A stretch of DNA of 64,000 nt from Pseudarthrobacter siccitolerans (GTDB taxonomy: Bacteria; Actinomycetota; Actinomycetes; Actinomycetales; Micrococcaceae), in NCBI RefSeq assembly GCF_030823375.1, contig NZ_JAUSXB010000001.1:2604001-2668000 (forward strand), given 5' to 3'. Position 1 is the first letter of the stretch; the number at the start of each line of letters is the position of its first letter. The position numbers and the translations under genes are program-made. Below, one piece after another: positions 50,677 through 59,292 of this stretch. Below the pieces are notes generated by a model. It made no database searches and was not told the DNA's origin. It saw only the letters and a list, made by a program, of their open reading frames with translations.

Positions 50677-52665
50677 TTAGCCGGCGGCGGTGAGGAACTT
50701 CTGCAGCAGCGGGCCGGAGGTTGTTGCGCCCAGGCCGCCGTCCTCCACAAACACAGCCACGGCAAGGTCGCCATGTACGGCCACGATCCAGGCGTGCGTC
50801 TTGGGCGGGTTCTCGTTGCCGAACTCGGCGGTGCCGGTCTTGGCCCCCACGGGTGCGCCGGGGACGCTGGCAAGGAAGCCGGCATGTCCGGATGTCACGA
50901 CGGCACGCATCATGTCCGCCAGCTTCGTGGCTTCCTCAGGGGTAATGGGATTCCCGGAGGCCTGGGATGGTGCCTCAGCACTGGCCGTGGCAGAGGGCTG
51001 GGCTGCCGGAACAGAGGCTCCGCTGGTGGTTCCTTCGGCGGCAGCGCCGGCGTCGGGATTCAGCACAAGCTGCGGCGCTACCGGGGCGCCCTTGGCAACC
51101 GAGCCGGCCATCATGGCAGCGGCCAGAGGGGACAGCAGCACCTTGCCCTGGCCGATCATGGAGGCGGCGTGCTCGGTGCCGGCGGCCTCGCCGGGGACGG
51201 AGCCCAGGAAGGCATCCGCGCCGAGGGTCGGCGCTTCGACGGCGATCCCCATCGCCAGGGCTGCTGCCTCGAGCTGGCTCTGGGAGACGGTATCCCGCGC
51301 CGCGATAAAGGCCGTGTTGCACGAGTGTGCGAACGCATCGCGAAGCGCCACCGAACCCAGGGAGCTCTCCGGGTACCCCTCAGAGTTCTTGAAAGTCCGC
51401 CCGTCCACAGTCAAAGTGGGCGTGCACTCAACCTTCGAATCGGGGGTCAGGCCCTTCCGGAACATCGCCAGCGAGTCCACCATTTTGAAGATGGAACCCG
51501 GTGCGTACTGGCCCAGCATTGCTGTGTTGTAACCGTTGCTTCCCGGCCCTGAGGCCGCGGCCAGGACAGCCCCGGTGGAAGGACGCAGCGCCACAATCGC
51601 GGAGGCCGGTTTAACGCCTTCCAGTGTGGTCTCGGCCAGTGATTGCAGCGTAGGGTCCAGGGTGGTCTTCAGCGGCGTTCCGGGCGTGGGCTTCACTTCG
51701 AAGAGGACCCGGCGCGGATCCGTTGCGGCGGACTGGATCTGTTCCCTGGTCAGGTCAGCGCGCTGGGCACGGATGACGACGGCGTCCGTCCCCCTGAGCT
51801 GTTCGTCGTACTGTTGCTGCAGCCCGCCGATGCCCGTGACATCTCCCGCCGTCAGCTCACCTGCGGATCCTTCGATCTGCTCGGCCGTGGCCTCGCCGAC
51901 GGAGCCGAGGACGGCGCGGGCAAAGGTGCGGGTGGGAGCCAGCGGCATGGAGGCGGGAATCGCACGCGCCCCGGGAATGGCTGCAATCTGCTCGTTCGTG
52001 ATGGTGCGGCCTTCATCGCGCAGCGTTATGGCAGACACAAAAGCCTCGGCGCCGGCGGCCTGCACCTGCTGGCTGTAAGCTGCGGGATCCACCCCCACGA
52101 GGGCAGCGAGCTTGCCGGCGGAATCACCGGGATCCGCGGCCCCCAGTTGCGGCTTGTCGATGCCGACATTCACCACGGGGCGGTATGTCACCAGGGGCAC
52201 ATCGCCGGCACCCAGGATGTCCGCCCGCTGGGGTGACTGTGATCCCTTGGTCAGGATCTCGCTGTCCGCCAGGCCCGGTGCCAAGGTGGCAGGGTCCCAG
52301 ACGGTCAGCCACTTGTCCCCGGACTTCTTGAACTTCGCGGACAGGGTGTACTTCCATTCGGCACCCCCGAAGTTCCAGGTGTAGTTCAGCGGTGCTGCGG
52401 CGTTGTCGCCGTCCAGGGTCAGCTCTCCGGCTTCAACGGCCGGCTTCTCGGGGTCGAGTGCGGCGAAAACGCTCTTCAGCTGATCATTCGCGGCTGCCGG
52501 ATCTTTGCCATCGAAGGGCACCGAGCCCACATCCAGTCCGGAAACCGCAGTGGCGAACTGTTTAACGGCGGCTTCGGCGCCGCTCCTGCCGTCATCGCAG
52601 GCCACCAGCGATGTTCCAAGAATGACGGCAGCGATGCCCAAAGACAGTTTTGTAGATATCCCCAT
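50677..52665 (-). CDS. Penicillin-binding lipoprotein (PbpA/class B type)
   Basis: A 662-residue transpeptidase. A lipobox LVAC after the leader LSLGIAAVILGTS sets the acylated Cys near residue 23. An NTF2-like MecA-N region (RSGAEAAVKQFATAVSGLDVGS) precedes the dimerisation domain and the transpeptidase: SIFK with Ser391, SCN in HSCNTAF, and KTGTAEF. This set matches the staphylococcal PBP2a/FtsI-like class B group. A Ser/Ala-rich insert lies near residue 545. ATG 52665 is preferred; ATG 52704 is 13 codons upstream. Confidence 0.88.
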   Translation of the reverse strand: MGISTKLSLGIAAVILGTSLVACDDGRSGAEAAVKQFATAVSGLDVGSVPFDGKDPAAANDQLKSVFAALDPEKPAVEAGELTLDGDNAAAPLNYTWNFGGAEWKYTLSAKFKKSGDKWLTVWDPATLAPGLADSEILTKGSQSPQRADILGAGDVPLVTYRPVVNVGIDKPQLGAADPGDSAGKLAALVGVDPAAYSQQVQAAGAEAFVSAITLRDEGRTITNEQIAAIPGARAIPASMPLAPTRTFARAVLGSVGEATAEQIEGSAGELTAGDVTGIGGLQQQYDEQLRGTDAVVIRAQRADLTREQIQSAATDPRRVLFEVKPTPGTPLKTTLDPTLQSLAETTLEGVKPASAIVALRPSTGAVLAAASGPGSNGYNTAMLGQYAPGSIFKMVDSLAMFRKGLTPDSKVECTPTLTVDGRTFKNSEGYPESSLGSVALRDAFAHSCNTAFIAARDTVSQSQLEAAALAMGIAVEAPTLGADAFLGSVPGEAAGTEHAASMIGQGKVLLSPLAAAMMAGSVAKGAPVAPQLVLNPDAGAAAEGTTSGASVPAAQPSATASAEAPSQASGNPITPEEATKLADMMRAVVTSGHAGFLASVPGAPVGAKTGTAEFGNENPPKTHAWIVAVHGDLAVAVFVEDGGLGATTSGPLLQKFLTAAG

Positions 52666-52730
52666 CGCGCCATTATCCCCCGGTTTTTGACTGCGGCTTG
52701 CCATTGCGGAGTGAGCGGGCCGGGCAGGGA

Positions 52731-54179
52731 TTAGGCCGCGTCACGGGCCAGTGACGGGACTCCGAGGCCAAATATGTCCTGAAGGGCATATCTGGCGGCA
52801 TGGTAGCCCGGCATGCCGGTGACGCCCGGACCGGGAGGTGTGGAGGAGGAGCAAAGGTAGACCCCGCGCAAGGGCGTCCGCCATGGCACCGGAGACACCA
52901 CGGGCCGCTGGACAAGGTTCAGCATGTCCATGGTTCCGGCGCTGAAGTCCCCGCCCACGTAGTTCCGGTTGTACTCGGCCAGCCCTGCGGCCGTGATGGC
53001 CTTGGATTCCACCACCAGATCCCGGAAGCCCGGCGCAAACCGCTCCACCTGGGCGGTTACCGCTTCCGTCATGTCCCTCGTTGATCCGGCCGGTACGTGG
53101 CAGTAGGCCCAGAGGGTGTGGTGTCCCGCAGGGGCGCGGCTGGAGTCGAAGCGGGACTGCTGAGCCACCAGCACGTAGGGCCGTTCCGGGTGCCTGCCGG
53201 CACTGACTTCGTTCTCAGCGCGGGCAACCTCTGCCCGGGTGCCGCCCAGATGGACGGTTCCGGCGTTGGCCAGTTCCTGCGCAGTCCACGGCACCGGCCC
53301 GGACAGAATGAAGTCCACTTTGCATGAGCCGTTCCCGTACCTGAAGGACTCCAGCGCTCCCCGGTAGCGCACGGGAAGGGCGTGGCCCGCCATGTTCAGC
53401 AGCCCCTGCGGGGCCACGTTCAACAAGGTGGCACGTGCAGCGGGAAGGTCCTTGAGCCGGTCGATCGGCGCATTGGTGTGGATCACCCCGCCGTGGGCAG
53501 TAAGGTCCTGGGCCATGGCCGCAGCTATGGAAGCTGATCCGCCCTCAGGAATGGGCCACCCTCCGGCATGTCCCAGTGCCCCCAGCATCAACCCGGCGCC
53601 GGAAGCGGCGAGGGACGGCTGGTGGGAGATGGCATGGGCAGCAACGCCGGAGAGCAAGGCAGGCGCCAGCTCTTCCTTGAACCGGGCGTTCCACAGGCCC
53701 GATCCCTGTTCCAGGGTCCTGAGCCCGAAGATCCCCGCCGCCACGGGGTTGCGCGGGAGGCGGAGGAGTTGGTTCTGGGTGAAGTCCATGACGTCGTCGA
53801 TGCGCCGGACAAGCGGTGCCATGAGCCGCCGGTAGGCGTCGCCGTCGCGGCCCAGCGCCTCAACTGTCCGGTCCAGAGACCGGTAGGCCAGGGCGGCCCT
53901 TCCACCGTCCAGGGGCGAGGCGTAGGACAGGTCGGGCGTGATGAGGTTGACCCGCCGAAAAAGTTCGAAGGCCTTGAAGAAGGGGGACGCTACTGCCATG
54001 GGATGCACGGCCGAGCAGACGTCGTGGAAGTGCCCGGGCTGTATCAGTTCACTGGTGCGGGTGCCCCCGCCGATCGTGGAGCCTGCCTCGAAGAGTTCCA
54101 CCGACAGGCCCGCCCGTGCCATTACCACTGCGGCTGCCAGTCCGTTGGGTCCCGCACCCACCACCACAACGTCAGGCAT
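52731..54179 (-). CDS. FAD-dependent oxidoreductase (phytoene desaturase-like)
   Basis: A 482-residue flavoprotein with DVVVVGAGPNGLAAAVVMARAGLSVELFEAG at the N-terminus (ADP-binding) and SSSTPPGPGVTGMPGYHAARYAL at the C-terminus, the NAD(P)/FAD amine oxidase/carotenoid desaturase end. ATG 54179 with GGGGCC upstream is the start; the longer frame is inside the GT87 gene. It overlaps GT87 by 8 nt (54172-54179), so the two are coupled. Substrate unknown. Confidence 0.85.
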   Translation of the reverse strand: MPDVVVVGAGPNGLAAAVVMARAGLSVELFEAGSTIGGGTRTSELIQPGHFHDVCSAVHPMAVASPFFKAFELFRRVNLITPDLSYASPLDGGRAALAYRSLDRTVEALGRDGDAYRRLMAPLVRRIDDVMDFTQNQLLRLPRNPVAAGIFGLRTLEQGSGLWNARFKEELAPALLSGVAAHAISHQPSLAASGAGLMLGALGHAGGWPIPEGGSASIAAAMAQDLTAHGGVIHTNAPIDRLKDLPAARATLLNVAPQGLLNMAGHALPVRYRGALESFRYGNGSCKVDFILSGPVPWTAQELANAGTVHLGGTRAEVARAENEVSAGRHPERPYVLVAQQSRFDSSRAPAGHHTLWAYCHVPAGSTRDMTEAVTAQVERFAPGFRDLVVESKAITAAGLAEYNRNYVGGDFSAGTMDMLNLVQRPVVSPVPWRTPLRGVYLCSSSTPPGPGVTGMPGYHAARYALQDIFGLGVPSLARDAA

Positions 54180-55632
54180 TGGCCCCTGCTTTCCACGGGA
54201 GGACAGAGGAACCCCCGGGGCCCAACCGGAACCCGTCCGGTGCGCCGGCGAAAGCACCGCCATGGGGGTCGTCCAGGTGGTGCCGCCGGATGGGATCGTA
54301 GCGGGGGTTGTAGATGTCCCGCGTCACGCGCAGCATAAGGTAGCCCACCGCGGCCATGTGCGCAGCCACGGCCAGGACGTAGTACGGCATATCCAGGTTG
54401 TGCTGGGAAGAGCCTGCGCTGGTCACCTGTCCAAGGTACATCCACACCGCTGCCCAATGCAGGCCTTCGATGCCCTGCCAGATCAGGAAGTCCCGCCATC
54501 GCGGCCGTGCCAGTGCAAGCAGGGGGATCAGCCACACCACAAACTGCGGTGAGTAGACCTTGCCGGTGAGGATGAACGCCGCCACGATCAGGAAGGCCAG
54601 CTGGGCCAGGCGGGGCCGGCGCGGGGCCGTCAAGGCAACAGCCGCAATCGCCGCGCAGGACAACACAAAGAGGCCAGGGGACAAGAGGTCGACGGCGGCC
54701 GGGCTGAGTTCCGTCCACCGCACCCGGTCTGCAACGAGGTTGTAAGCGAACCAGGGCGAGCCGTACCCGGCATCGCGGTCGGCGCAGAACTGGAAAAAGT
54801 AGACCCAGCCGGCGGGGTTGGCCGCGGCGAAGGGGAGATTGGCGGCCAGCCAGGACGCAGCGGCTGCCCCCGCCGTGACCAGCAGGGGACGGAACCGTCC
54901 GGTGCGGAGGGCAAGGAGCAGGACGGCGCCCAGCGCCAGCAGCGGATAGAACTTCATGGCCGCGCCCAGTCCAATCAGGACACCGGCAAGGACCAGCCGT
55001 TGCCGCGAGAAGAAATACATGCCCAGGGCGAGCATGGCTACGGCCCACATGTCCCAGTTAATGGTCCCGGCCAGCACGATGCCCGGGGCCAGGGCCACCA
55101 TGGCAGCATCCCATGGCCGACGGCCTGTCATCCGGGCTGTAGCCAGGACCGTCACGACGGTGACCGCCGCCAGCAGCGTGACGTTGATGTCGAAGTAGGC
55201 GAGCACCCTCGCATCCGATATGCCGCTCCCGGGGACCAGCCAGGCCGTCACCCCGGCAATCAGGGCGGTCAGGACGGGGTACTCGAACTGGCTTCCGGAA
55301 CCGAGGACGGGAAACGTCCCCTCCGCCAGTCCCCGGTTCCGGAACAGATCGGGAAAGTCCGAATAACAGGTGGCATAGAACTGTGTGGGGGATTCCCAGC
55401 CATTGACCCGGCAATAACCCTTCACCAGGATCCCTGCCAGGGCAGACAGAACCGTCAGAAGGATCAGGACACGTTCAACGGTGAAGATCCCGGGCGAGAC
55501 TATCCCCGGCGCGGAACGTGATCCAAGGGGCCCGCCGATGACTTCGGTGAAGTTGCGCAGGAGGACATCGCTGCGGCTGGGGACTACGAGGCGGGACCGC
55601 CCTCGATGCTCCGGCGGCTGGTTCTCCTGCAT
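54172..55632 (-). CDS. GT87-family membrane glycosyltransferase
   Basis: A 486-residue protein with about 12 hydrophobic helices and few soluble parts. It fits GT87/DUF2029 polyprenyl-linked mannosyl- or arabinosyltransferases. SDFPDLFRNRGLAEGTFPVLG-SGSQFEYPVLTALI holds the acidic first-loop pattern; KFYPLLALGAVLLLALRTGR and GKVYSPQFVVWLIPLL follow. The last 40 residues are cytoplasmic. It is the first gene of a coupled pair with the FAD oxidoreductase. Confidence 0.8.
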   Translation of the reverse strand: MQENQPPEHRGRSRLVVPSRSDVLLRNFTEVIGGPLGSRSAPGIVSPGIFTVERVLILLTVLSALAGILVKGYCRVNGWESPTQFYATCYSDFPDLFRNRGLAEGTFPVLGSGSQFEYPVLTALIAGVTAWLVPGSGISDARVLAYFDINVTLLAAVTVVTVLATARMTGRRPWDAAMVALAPGIVLAGTINWDMWAVAMLALGMYFFSRQRLVLAGVLIGLGAAMKFYPLLALGAVLLLALRTGRFRPLLVTAGAAAASWLAANLPFAAANPAGWVYFFQFCADRDAGYGSPWFAYNLVADRVRWTELSPAAVDLLSPGLFVLSCAAIAAVALTAPRRPRLAQLAFLIVAAFILTGKVYSPQFVVWLIPLLALARPRWRDFLIWQGIEGLHWAAVWMYLGQVTSAGSSQHNLDMPYYVLAVAAHMAAVGYLMLRVTRDIYNPRYDPIRRHHLDDPHGGAFAGAPDGFRLGPGGSSVLPWKAGANA

Positions 55633-55682
55633 GCCATCGAGCTTACCGTCGCCCCGCCCGGGTGCTGGAAAGGACGGGACAA

Positions 55683-55710
55683 GGAGCCCACGCGCCGCCG
55701 CGTGGGCTCC
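55683..55710. terminator. 12-bp stem-loop after the small basic ORF
   Basis: A perfect 12-bp stem (55683-55694 with 55699-55710), no T-run on either strand. It lies 50 bp after the small ORF stop and before GT87. Confidence 0.65.
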
Positions 55711-55761
55711 TGTACCGCATCGAAATGCTTCATTGTTTTCTCCCGGACTCCGGCATGTGGG

Positions 55762-55902
55762 TCAGCGCAGGCCGCCCATTTGCTGGTGCATCAGGACGAA
55801 AACGTCTTCCCGCTGCTTCTCCAGCAATGGGCGGTTGAATTGGCCTCGGCTCCTGTGCCTTCCCCGTTTCGGAAGCAGGAGCTGTTGAAGTTTCTTTATC
55901 AT
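55762..55902 (-). CDS. Small basic ORF, 46 aa, strong ribosome site
   Basis: ATG 55902 is 4 nt after AAAGGAGGTGA, an essentially perfect anti-16S match. The product is MIKKLQQLLLPKRGRHRSRG followed by QFNRPLLEKQREDVFVLMHQQMGGLR, with 11 Lys/Arg against 3 Asp/Glu. The first 10 residues can form an amphipathic helix, and no signal peptide or Cys is seen. A longer frame from 55992 lacks a ribosome site. Function unknown; it could be a leader, a regulator or a secreted peptide. Confidence 0.6.
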   Translation of the reverse strand: MIKKLQQLLLPKRGRHRSRGQFNRPLLEKQREDVFVLMHQQMGGLR

Positions 55903-56191
55903 GCGGTCACCTCCTTTCGAATTGCTGGGCCCGCAGAATGGGCGCGACAATTGAGCCCGCTTCGCACCGCACTTGGATGCGGATTTGGGCATAGGAATGC
56001 ACGGTAATAGGCAGAATGGTTTATGCGCAGGGAATTATCACTAAAAGCCCAAGGCCGAAAGCCGCGAAAGTAATTAGCCAGGGCTAAAGAGACTTATCCC
56101 GCGATGAACGCAGTGGACGCAAGGGTACTGACACCTGTGCACACAACTGCCGCCGCGCCGCCGGTTTCAGTGCCGGCAGGAAAGGCGAAGG

Positions 56192-56287
56192 CTAGGAGCC
56201 GGAATTACCTCTAAACGGGCGCGCGAAAGCATCAGAGGCCTGGGGTGCGGTGATGGTCATCTTCCATCCGCTAGTCAAAGTAATCAT
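56192..56287 (-). CDS. Small ORF, 31 aa, strong ribosome site
   Basis: ATG 56287 is 6 nt after AAAAGGAGGTT. The product is MITLTSGWKMTITAPQASDA followed by FARPFRGNSGS, without Cys or a long hydrophobic stretch. It has a downstream separation of 289 bp from the other small ORF on the same strand. In the 158 bp between it and the histidine phosphatase is a hairpin, TGACCCC/GGGGTCA (56343-56349 with 56363-56369). The stretch 55903-56191 holds no gene. Function unknown. Confidence 0.55.
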   Translation of the reverse strand: MITLTSGWKMTITAPQASDAFARPFRGNSGS

Positions 56288-56445
56288 TTTCCCAACCTCC
56301 TTTTCTGCTCTGCCGTTGCTCAATGCTGAGGCAACTGCGCCGTGACCCCGGCAAAAGGCTCTGGGGTCAGGAATAAAGCTACACCACGAATATGCTGGCT
56401 GGCTACCTAATTCGCGGTACTTTCCAAAAGATTTGGAAATGCTGC

Positions 56446-57030
56446 TTAAAGGCCCCAACGGACAATTGCCGGAGTCCTCTTGTCCCAGCCCAGGGTGCAC
56501 ACTTTCGCGGTGCCGAGAATAAAGTGCCTGCCTTCGGCGGGCGGAAGTTCAAGCCAGCGCGCCGTGAGGATCCGGGAGAAGTGCCCGTGGGCCACAACAA
56601 GCACGTTATCCATTCCCGATTCGAGCACGCGGCCGATGATTTTGTCCGCCCTCGCCGCCACCTCATCGAGCGTCTCACCGTTCGGCACGCCATGCGTCCA
56701 GATCAGGTAATCCGGGTTGTCCTTGCGGATCAGGTCCGAGCTGATCCCTTCGTAGTCACCGTAATTCCATTCGACAGCAAGCGGCTCGTGCTGGGCGTCA
56801 GGGAAGCCTGCGAGTTCGGCAGTACGCCGGGCCCGCCGCAAAGGCGATGTCAGCACCAGATCGAAGTCGACGGGATCCAGCACCTTCCGGGCCTCCACCG
56901 CCTGCTGTTCACCTTCCACCGTGAGGGGCAGGTCGGTGAGCCCGGTGTACTGCCCGCTCTTGGACCACTCGGTCTCGCCGTGGCGCAGGATCCAGAGCTG
57001 GGGGCGGGGGGCAAGGGCAGGATTGGTCAC
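56446..57030 (-). CDS. Histidine phosphatase family protein
   Basis: A 194-residue phosphoglycerate-mutase-like enzyme. The catalytic RHGETEWSKSG has His17; LTSPLRRARRTAELAG and VVAHGHFSRIL carry the second active-site His. Substrate could be a sugar phosphate, phosphoserine or a nucleotide. The start is GTG 57030, and cca's stop TGA (57029-57027) overlaps it, so the two are coupled. The order cca-phosphatase recurs in actinobacteria, so a role in tRNA or nucleotide metabolism is plausible. Confidence 0.87.
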   Translation of the reverse strand: MTNPALAPRPQLWILRHGETEWSKSGQYTGLTDLPLTVEGEQQAVEARKVLDPVDFDLVLTSPLRRARRTAELAGFPDAQHEPLAVEWNYGDYEGISSDLIRKDNPDYLIWTHGVPNGETLDEVAARADKIIGRVLESGMDNVLVVAHGHFSRILTARWLELPPAEGRHFILGTAKVCTLGWDKRTPAIVRWGL

Positions 57031-58532
57031 TTGGACTCCTTAGGGGAAGGGTCGACGGCGTCAGGAGAGCTTCCAGCCCCGGCTCCGGCAGGTGCCGATT
57101 CAGGCTGTTCGGCCCACCAGCGAAGGAGCCTGGCCTCAGCTTCCTCGACAGGCAGCGGTCCGTGTTCCATCCGCTCGTTGAGCAGGAACTTGTAGGCCCG
57201 GCCCACCACCGGACCCGGTTTGAGGCCCAGCAGGGCCATGATGCGGGCACCATCCAGGTCGGGGCGGACTGCATCCAGCGACTCCTGTTCGCGAAGGGCT
57301 GCGATCCGGTCTTCGAGGTCGTCGTAGGCGAAGGCAAGCCGTTCGGCCTTCCGCTGGTTGCGCGTGGTGACGTCGGAGCGGGTCAGCCGGTGCAGCCGTT
57401 CCAGCAGCGGCCCGGCGTCGGTGACATAGCGGCGGACCGCCGAATCGCTCCAGCCTGCCTCCCCGTAGCCGTAGAAGCGCATATGGAGTTCCACCAGGCG
57501 GGCCACCGCCTTGATGCTGTCATTGTCGAACCGCAGCTTCTTCATCCTCTTGGTGGTGAGCTTGGCGCCCACCATGTCGTGATGGCGGAAGCTCACCGCG
57601 CCGCCCGGTTCGAAGCGCCGCGTAGCCGGCTTGCCGACGTCGTGCATCAATGCTGCGAAACGCAGCACAAAGTCCGGCCCCGGCACAGGCCCCTCGGCGT
57701 CCGTTTCGAGCTCCGCCGCCTGCTCCAGCACCTGGAGCGAGTGCTGGTAAACGTCCTTATGGCGGTGGTGTTCATCCGCTTCAAGCCGCAGGGCGGAGAC
57801 TTCCGGCAGCACGAATTCCGCCAGCCCGGTTTCCACCAGCAGGTCGATGCCCACCCGGGGGCGGGCCCCACAGATGAGCTTGACCAGTTCGTCCCGCACC
57901 CGCTCGGCGGAGATGATGGTGATCCGCTCGGCCATCTGCGTCATGGCCTGCCGCACGTCGTCGTGGACGGAGACGCCCAGCTGCGCCGCGAACCGGGCCG
58001 CCCGCATCATCCGCAGGGGATCGTCGGAGAAAGACGCCTCGGGGGCGCCGGGTGTGGCCAGGACGGAGGCGTGCAGGTGCTTTACGCCGCCGAACGGGTC
58101 CACCAGTTCCAGGGCCGGCAGTTTGAGGGCCATAGCGTTGATGGTGAAGTCCCGCCGGAGCAGGTCGTCAGTCAAGGAGGAACCGAAGGCCACCACAGGT
58201 TTCCGGGATTCAGGATCGTACGCCTCGGCCCGATAAGTGGTGATCTCGATCTGGAAGCCGGCCTTGCGCATACCGATGGTGCCGAACGCCCGCCCGATCT
58301 CCCAGTAGTTGTCCGCCCACCTCTTAATAAGGGCCACCGTCTGGTCCGGCGTGGCGTCCGTGGTGAAGTCCAGATCGGGGGACGTCCGGCCCAGGAAAAG
58401 GTCACGCACCGGACCGCCCACCAGCGACAGTTCATGGCCGGCGTCCACAAAGCGCTGGCCGAGCTCCAGGACCACCGGGTCCACCTGGAAATCGACGGTG
58501 TGGGATTCAGTCTTGTGATGTGCGTGCGCCAT
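57027..58532 (-). CDS. cca: CCA tRNA nucleotidyltransferase
   Basis: A 501-residue enzyme that adds or repairs the 3' CCA of tRNA. The polymerase head is LVGGPVRDLFLGRTSPDLDFTT, with catalytic Asp53/Asp55, and DFTINAMAL as well as DPLRMMRAARFAAQL follow. A HD domain contains MHDVGK (near residue 300). The length and HD domain suggest a class II enzyme with 2',3'-phosphatase-type extras. It is divergent from the Nudix gene. Confidence 0.95.
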   Translation of the reverse strand: MAHAHHKTESHTVDFQVDPVVLELGQRFVDAGHELSLVGGPVRDLFLGRTSPDLDFTTDATPDQTVALIKRWADNYWEIGRAFGTIGMRKAGFQIEITTYRAEAYDPESRKPVVAFGSSLTDDLLRRDFTINAMALKLPALELVDPFGGVKHLHASVLATPGAPEASFSDDPLRMMRAARFAAQLGVSVHDDVRQAMTQMAERITIISAERVRDELVKLICGARPRVGIDLLVETGLAEFVLPEVSALRLEADEHHRHKDVYQHSLQVLEQAAELETDAEGPVPGPDFVLRFAALMHDVGKPATRRFEPGGAVSFRHHDMVGAKLTTKRMKKLRFDNDSIKAVARLVELHMRFYGYGEAGWSDSAVRRYVTDAGPLLERLHRLTRSDVTTRNQRKAERLAFAYDDLEDRIAALREQESLDAVRPDLDGARIMALLGLKPGPVVGRAYKFLLNERMEHGPLPVEEAEARLLRWWAEQPESAPAGAGAGSSPDAVDPSPKESK

Positions 58533-58691
58533 AGTTACTTAAGCTTGTCAGAAACCAGCGGCACCGCAGGCCAAAATACTGTCAAGATCGTGCTGATTGG
58601 GTCCGCTCCCGGCAAAGTGCGTCATATGCCGTCCATGTTGGTGTCATGTTCCGGTCATCACGAACGGGCAACAGTCGTTAGAGTGGACTCC

Positions 58692-59240
58692 ATGGCCCAT
58701 CCAGTACCGAGCGCTCCCGGCAGGAGGACGAACGCACCGTTGCCGTCGGCAATCGGTGCGCACGTTGCGCCTGCCCAGCATTCGGCGCCGGCTTCGCTGC
58801 CCACGGTTGAGGAAGTCTCCGCCGGCGGCGTCGTGGTGGACACGTCCGACGCCGAACTGAGGGTCGCGATCATCGCCCGCCTTAATCGCGGCGGACGTTT
58901 GGAATGGTGCCTGCCCAAGGGGCATCCGGAGGGCAAGGAAAACAACGAGCAGGCCGCGGTCCGTGAGATTGCCGAGGAAACCGGCATCGAAGGGGACATC
59001 CTCGCGCCGCTGGGAAGCATCGACTACTGGTTTACCGTCAGCGGCCACCGCGTCCACAAAACGGTTCATCACTACCTCCTCCGGGCCACGGGCGGCGAGC
59101 TCACCATCGAGAACGATCCGGACCAGGAAGCGGTGGACGTTGCCTGGGTTCCCATCCAGGAACTCGCCCGCAAGCTGTCCTTCCCCAATGAACGGCGCAT
59201 CGCCGACCTGGCCCGGGAAGTCCTGCCCGAACACCTTTAG
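58692..59240 (+). CDS. Nudix hydrolase
   Basis: A 182-residue protein with a full Nudix box GHPEGKENNEQAAVREIAEE-TGI at about 76-98. EVSAGGVVVD and EWCLPKG precede it. It hydrolyses a nucleoside diphosphate linked to another group. The N-terminal 45 residues are Pro/Ala-rich and dispensable-looking. Start: ATG 58692 is 7 nt after TAGAGT (58679-58684) with no ribosome site, so it is likely leaderless. In-frame codons upstream are antisense to cca. Confidence 0.85.
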   Translation: MAHPVPSAPGRRTNAPLPSAIGAHVAPAQHSAPASLPTVEEVSAGGVVVDTSDAELRVAIIARLNRGGRLEWCLPKGHPEGKENNEQAAVREIAEETGIEGDILAPLGSIDYWFTVSGHRVHKTVHHYLLRATGGELTIENDPDQEAVDVAWVPIQELARKLSFPNERRIADLAREVLPEHL

Positions 59241-59292
59241 TACCGCACCGCCGGCCCCTGCCGTGCGGTAATAGGCTGCTGCGGGTGAGACG

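Noticed and set aside
57162..58691. In-frame extension of the Nudix gene to the left, about 510 codons
   Set aside because: It is antisense to cca and has no domain; the leaderless ATG 58692 and the promoter explain the start.
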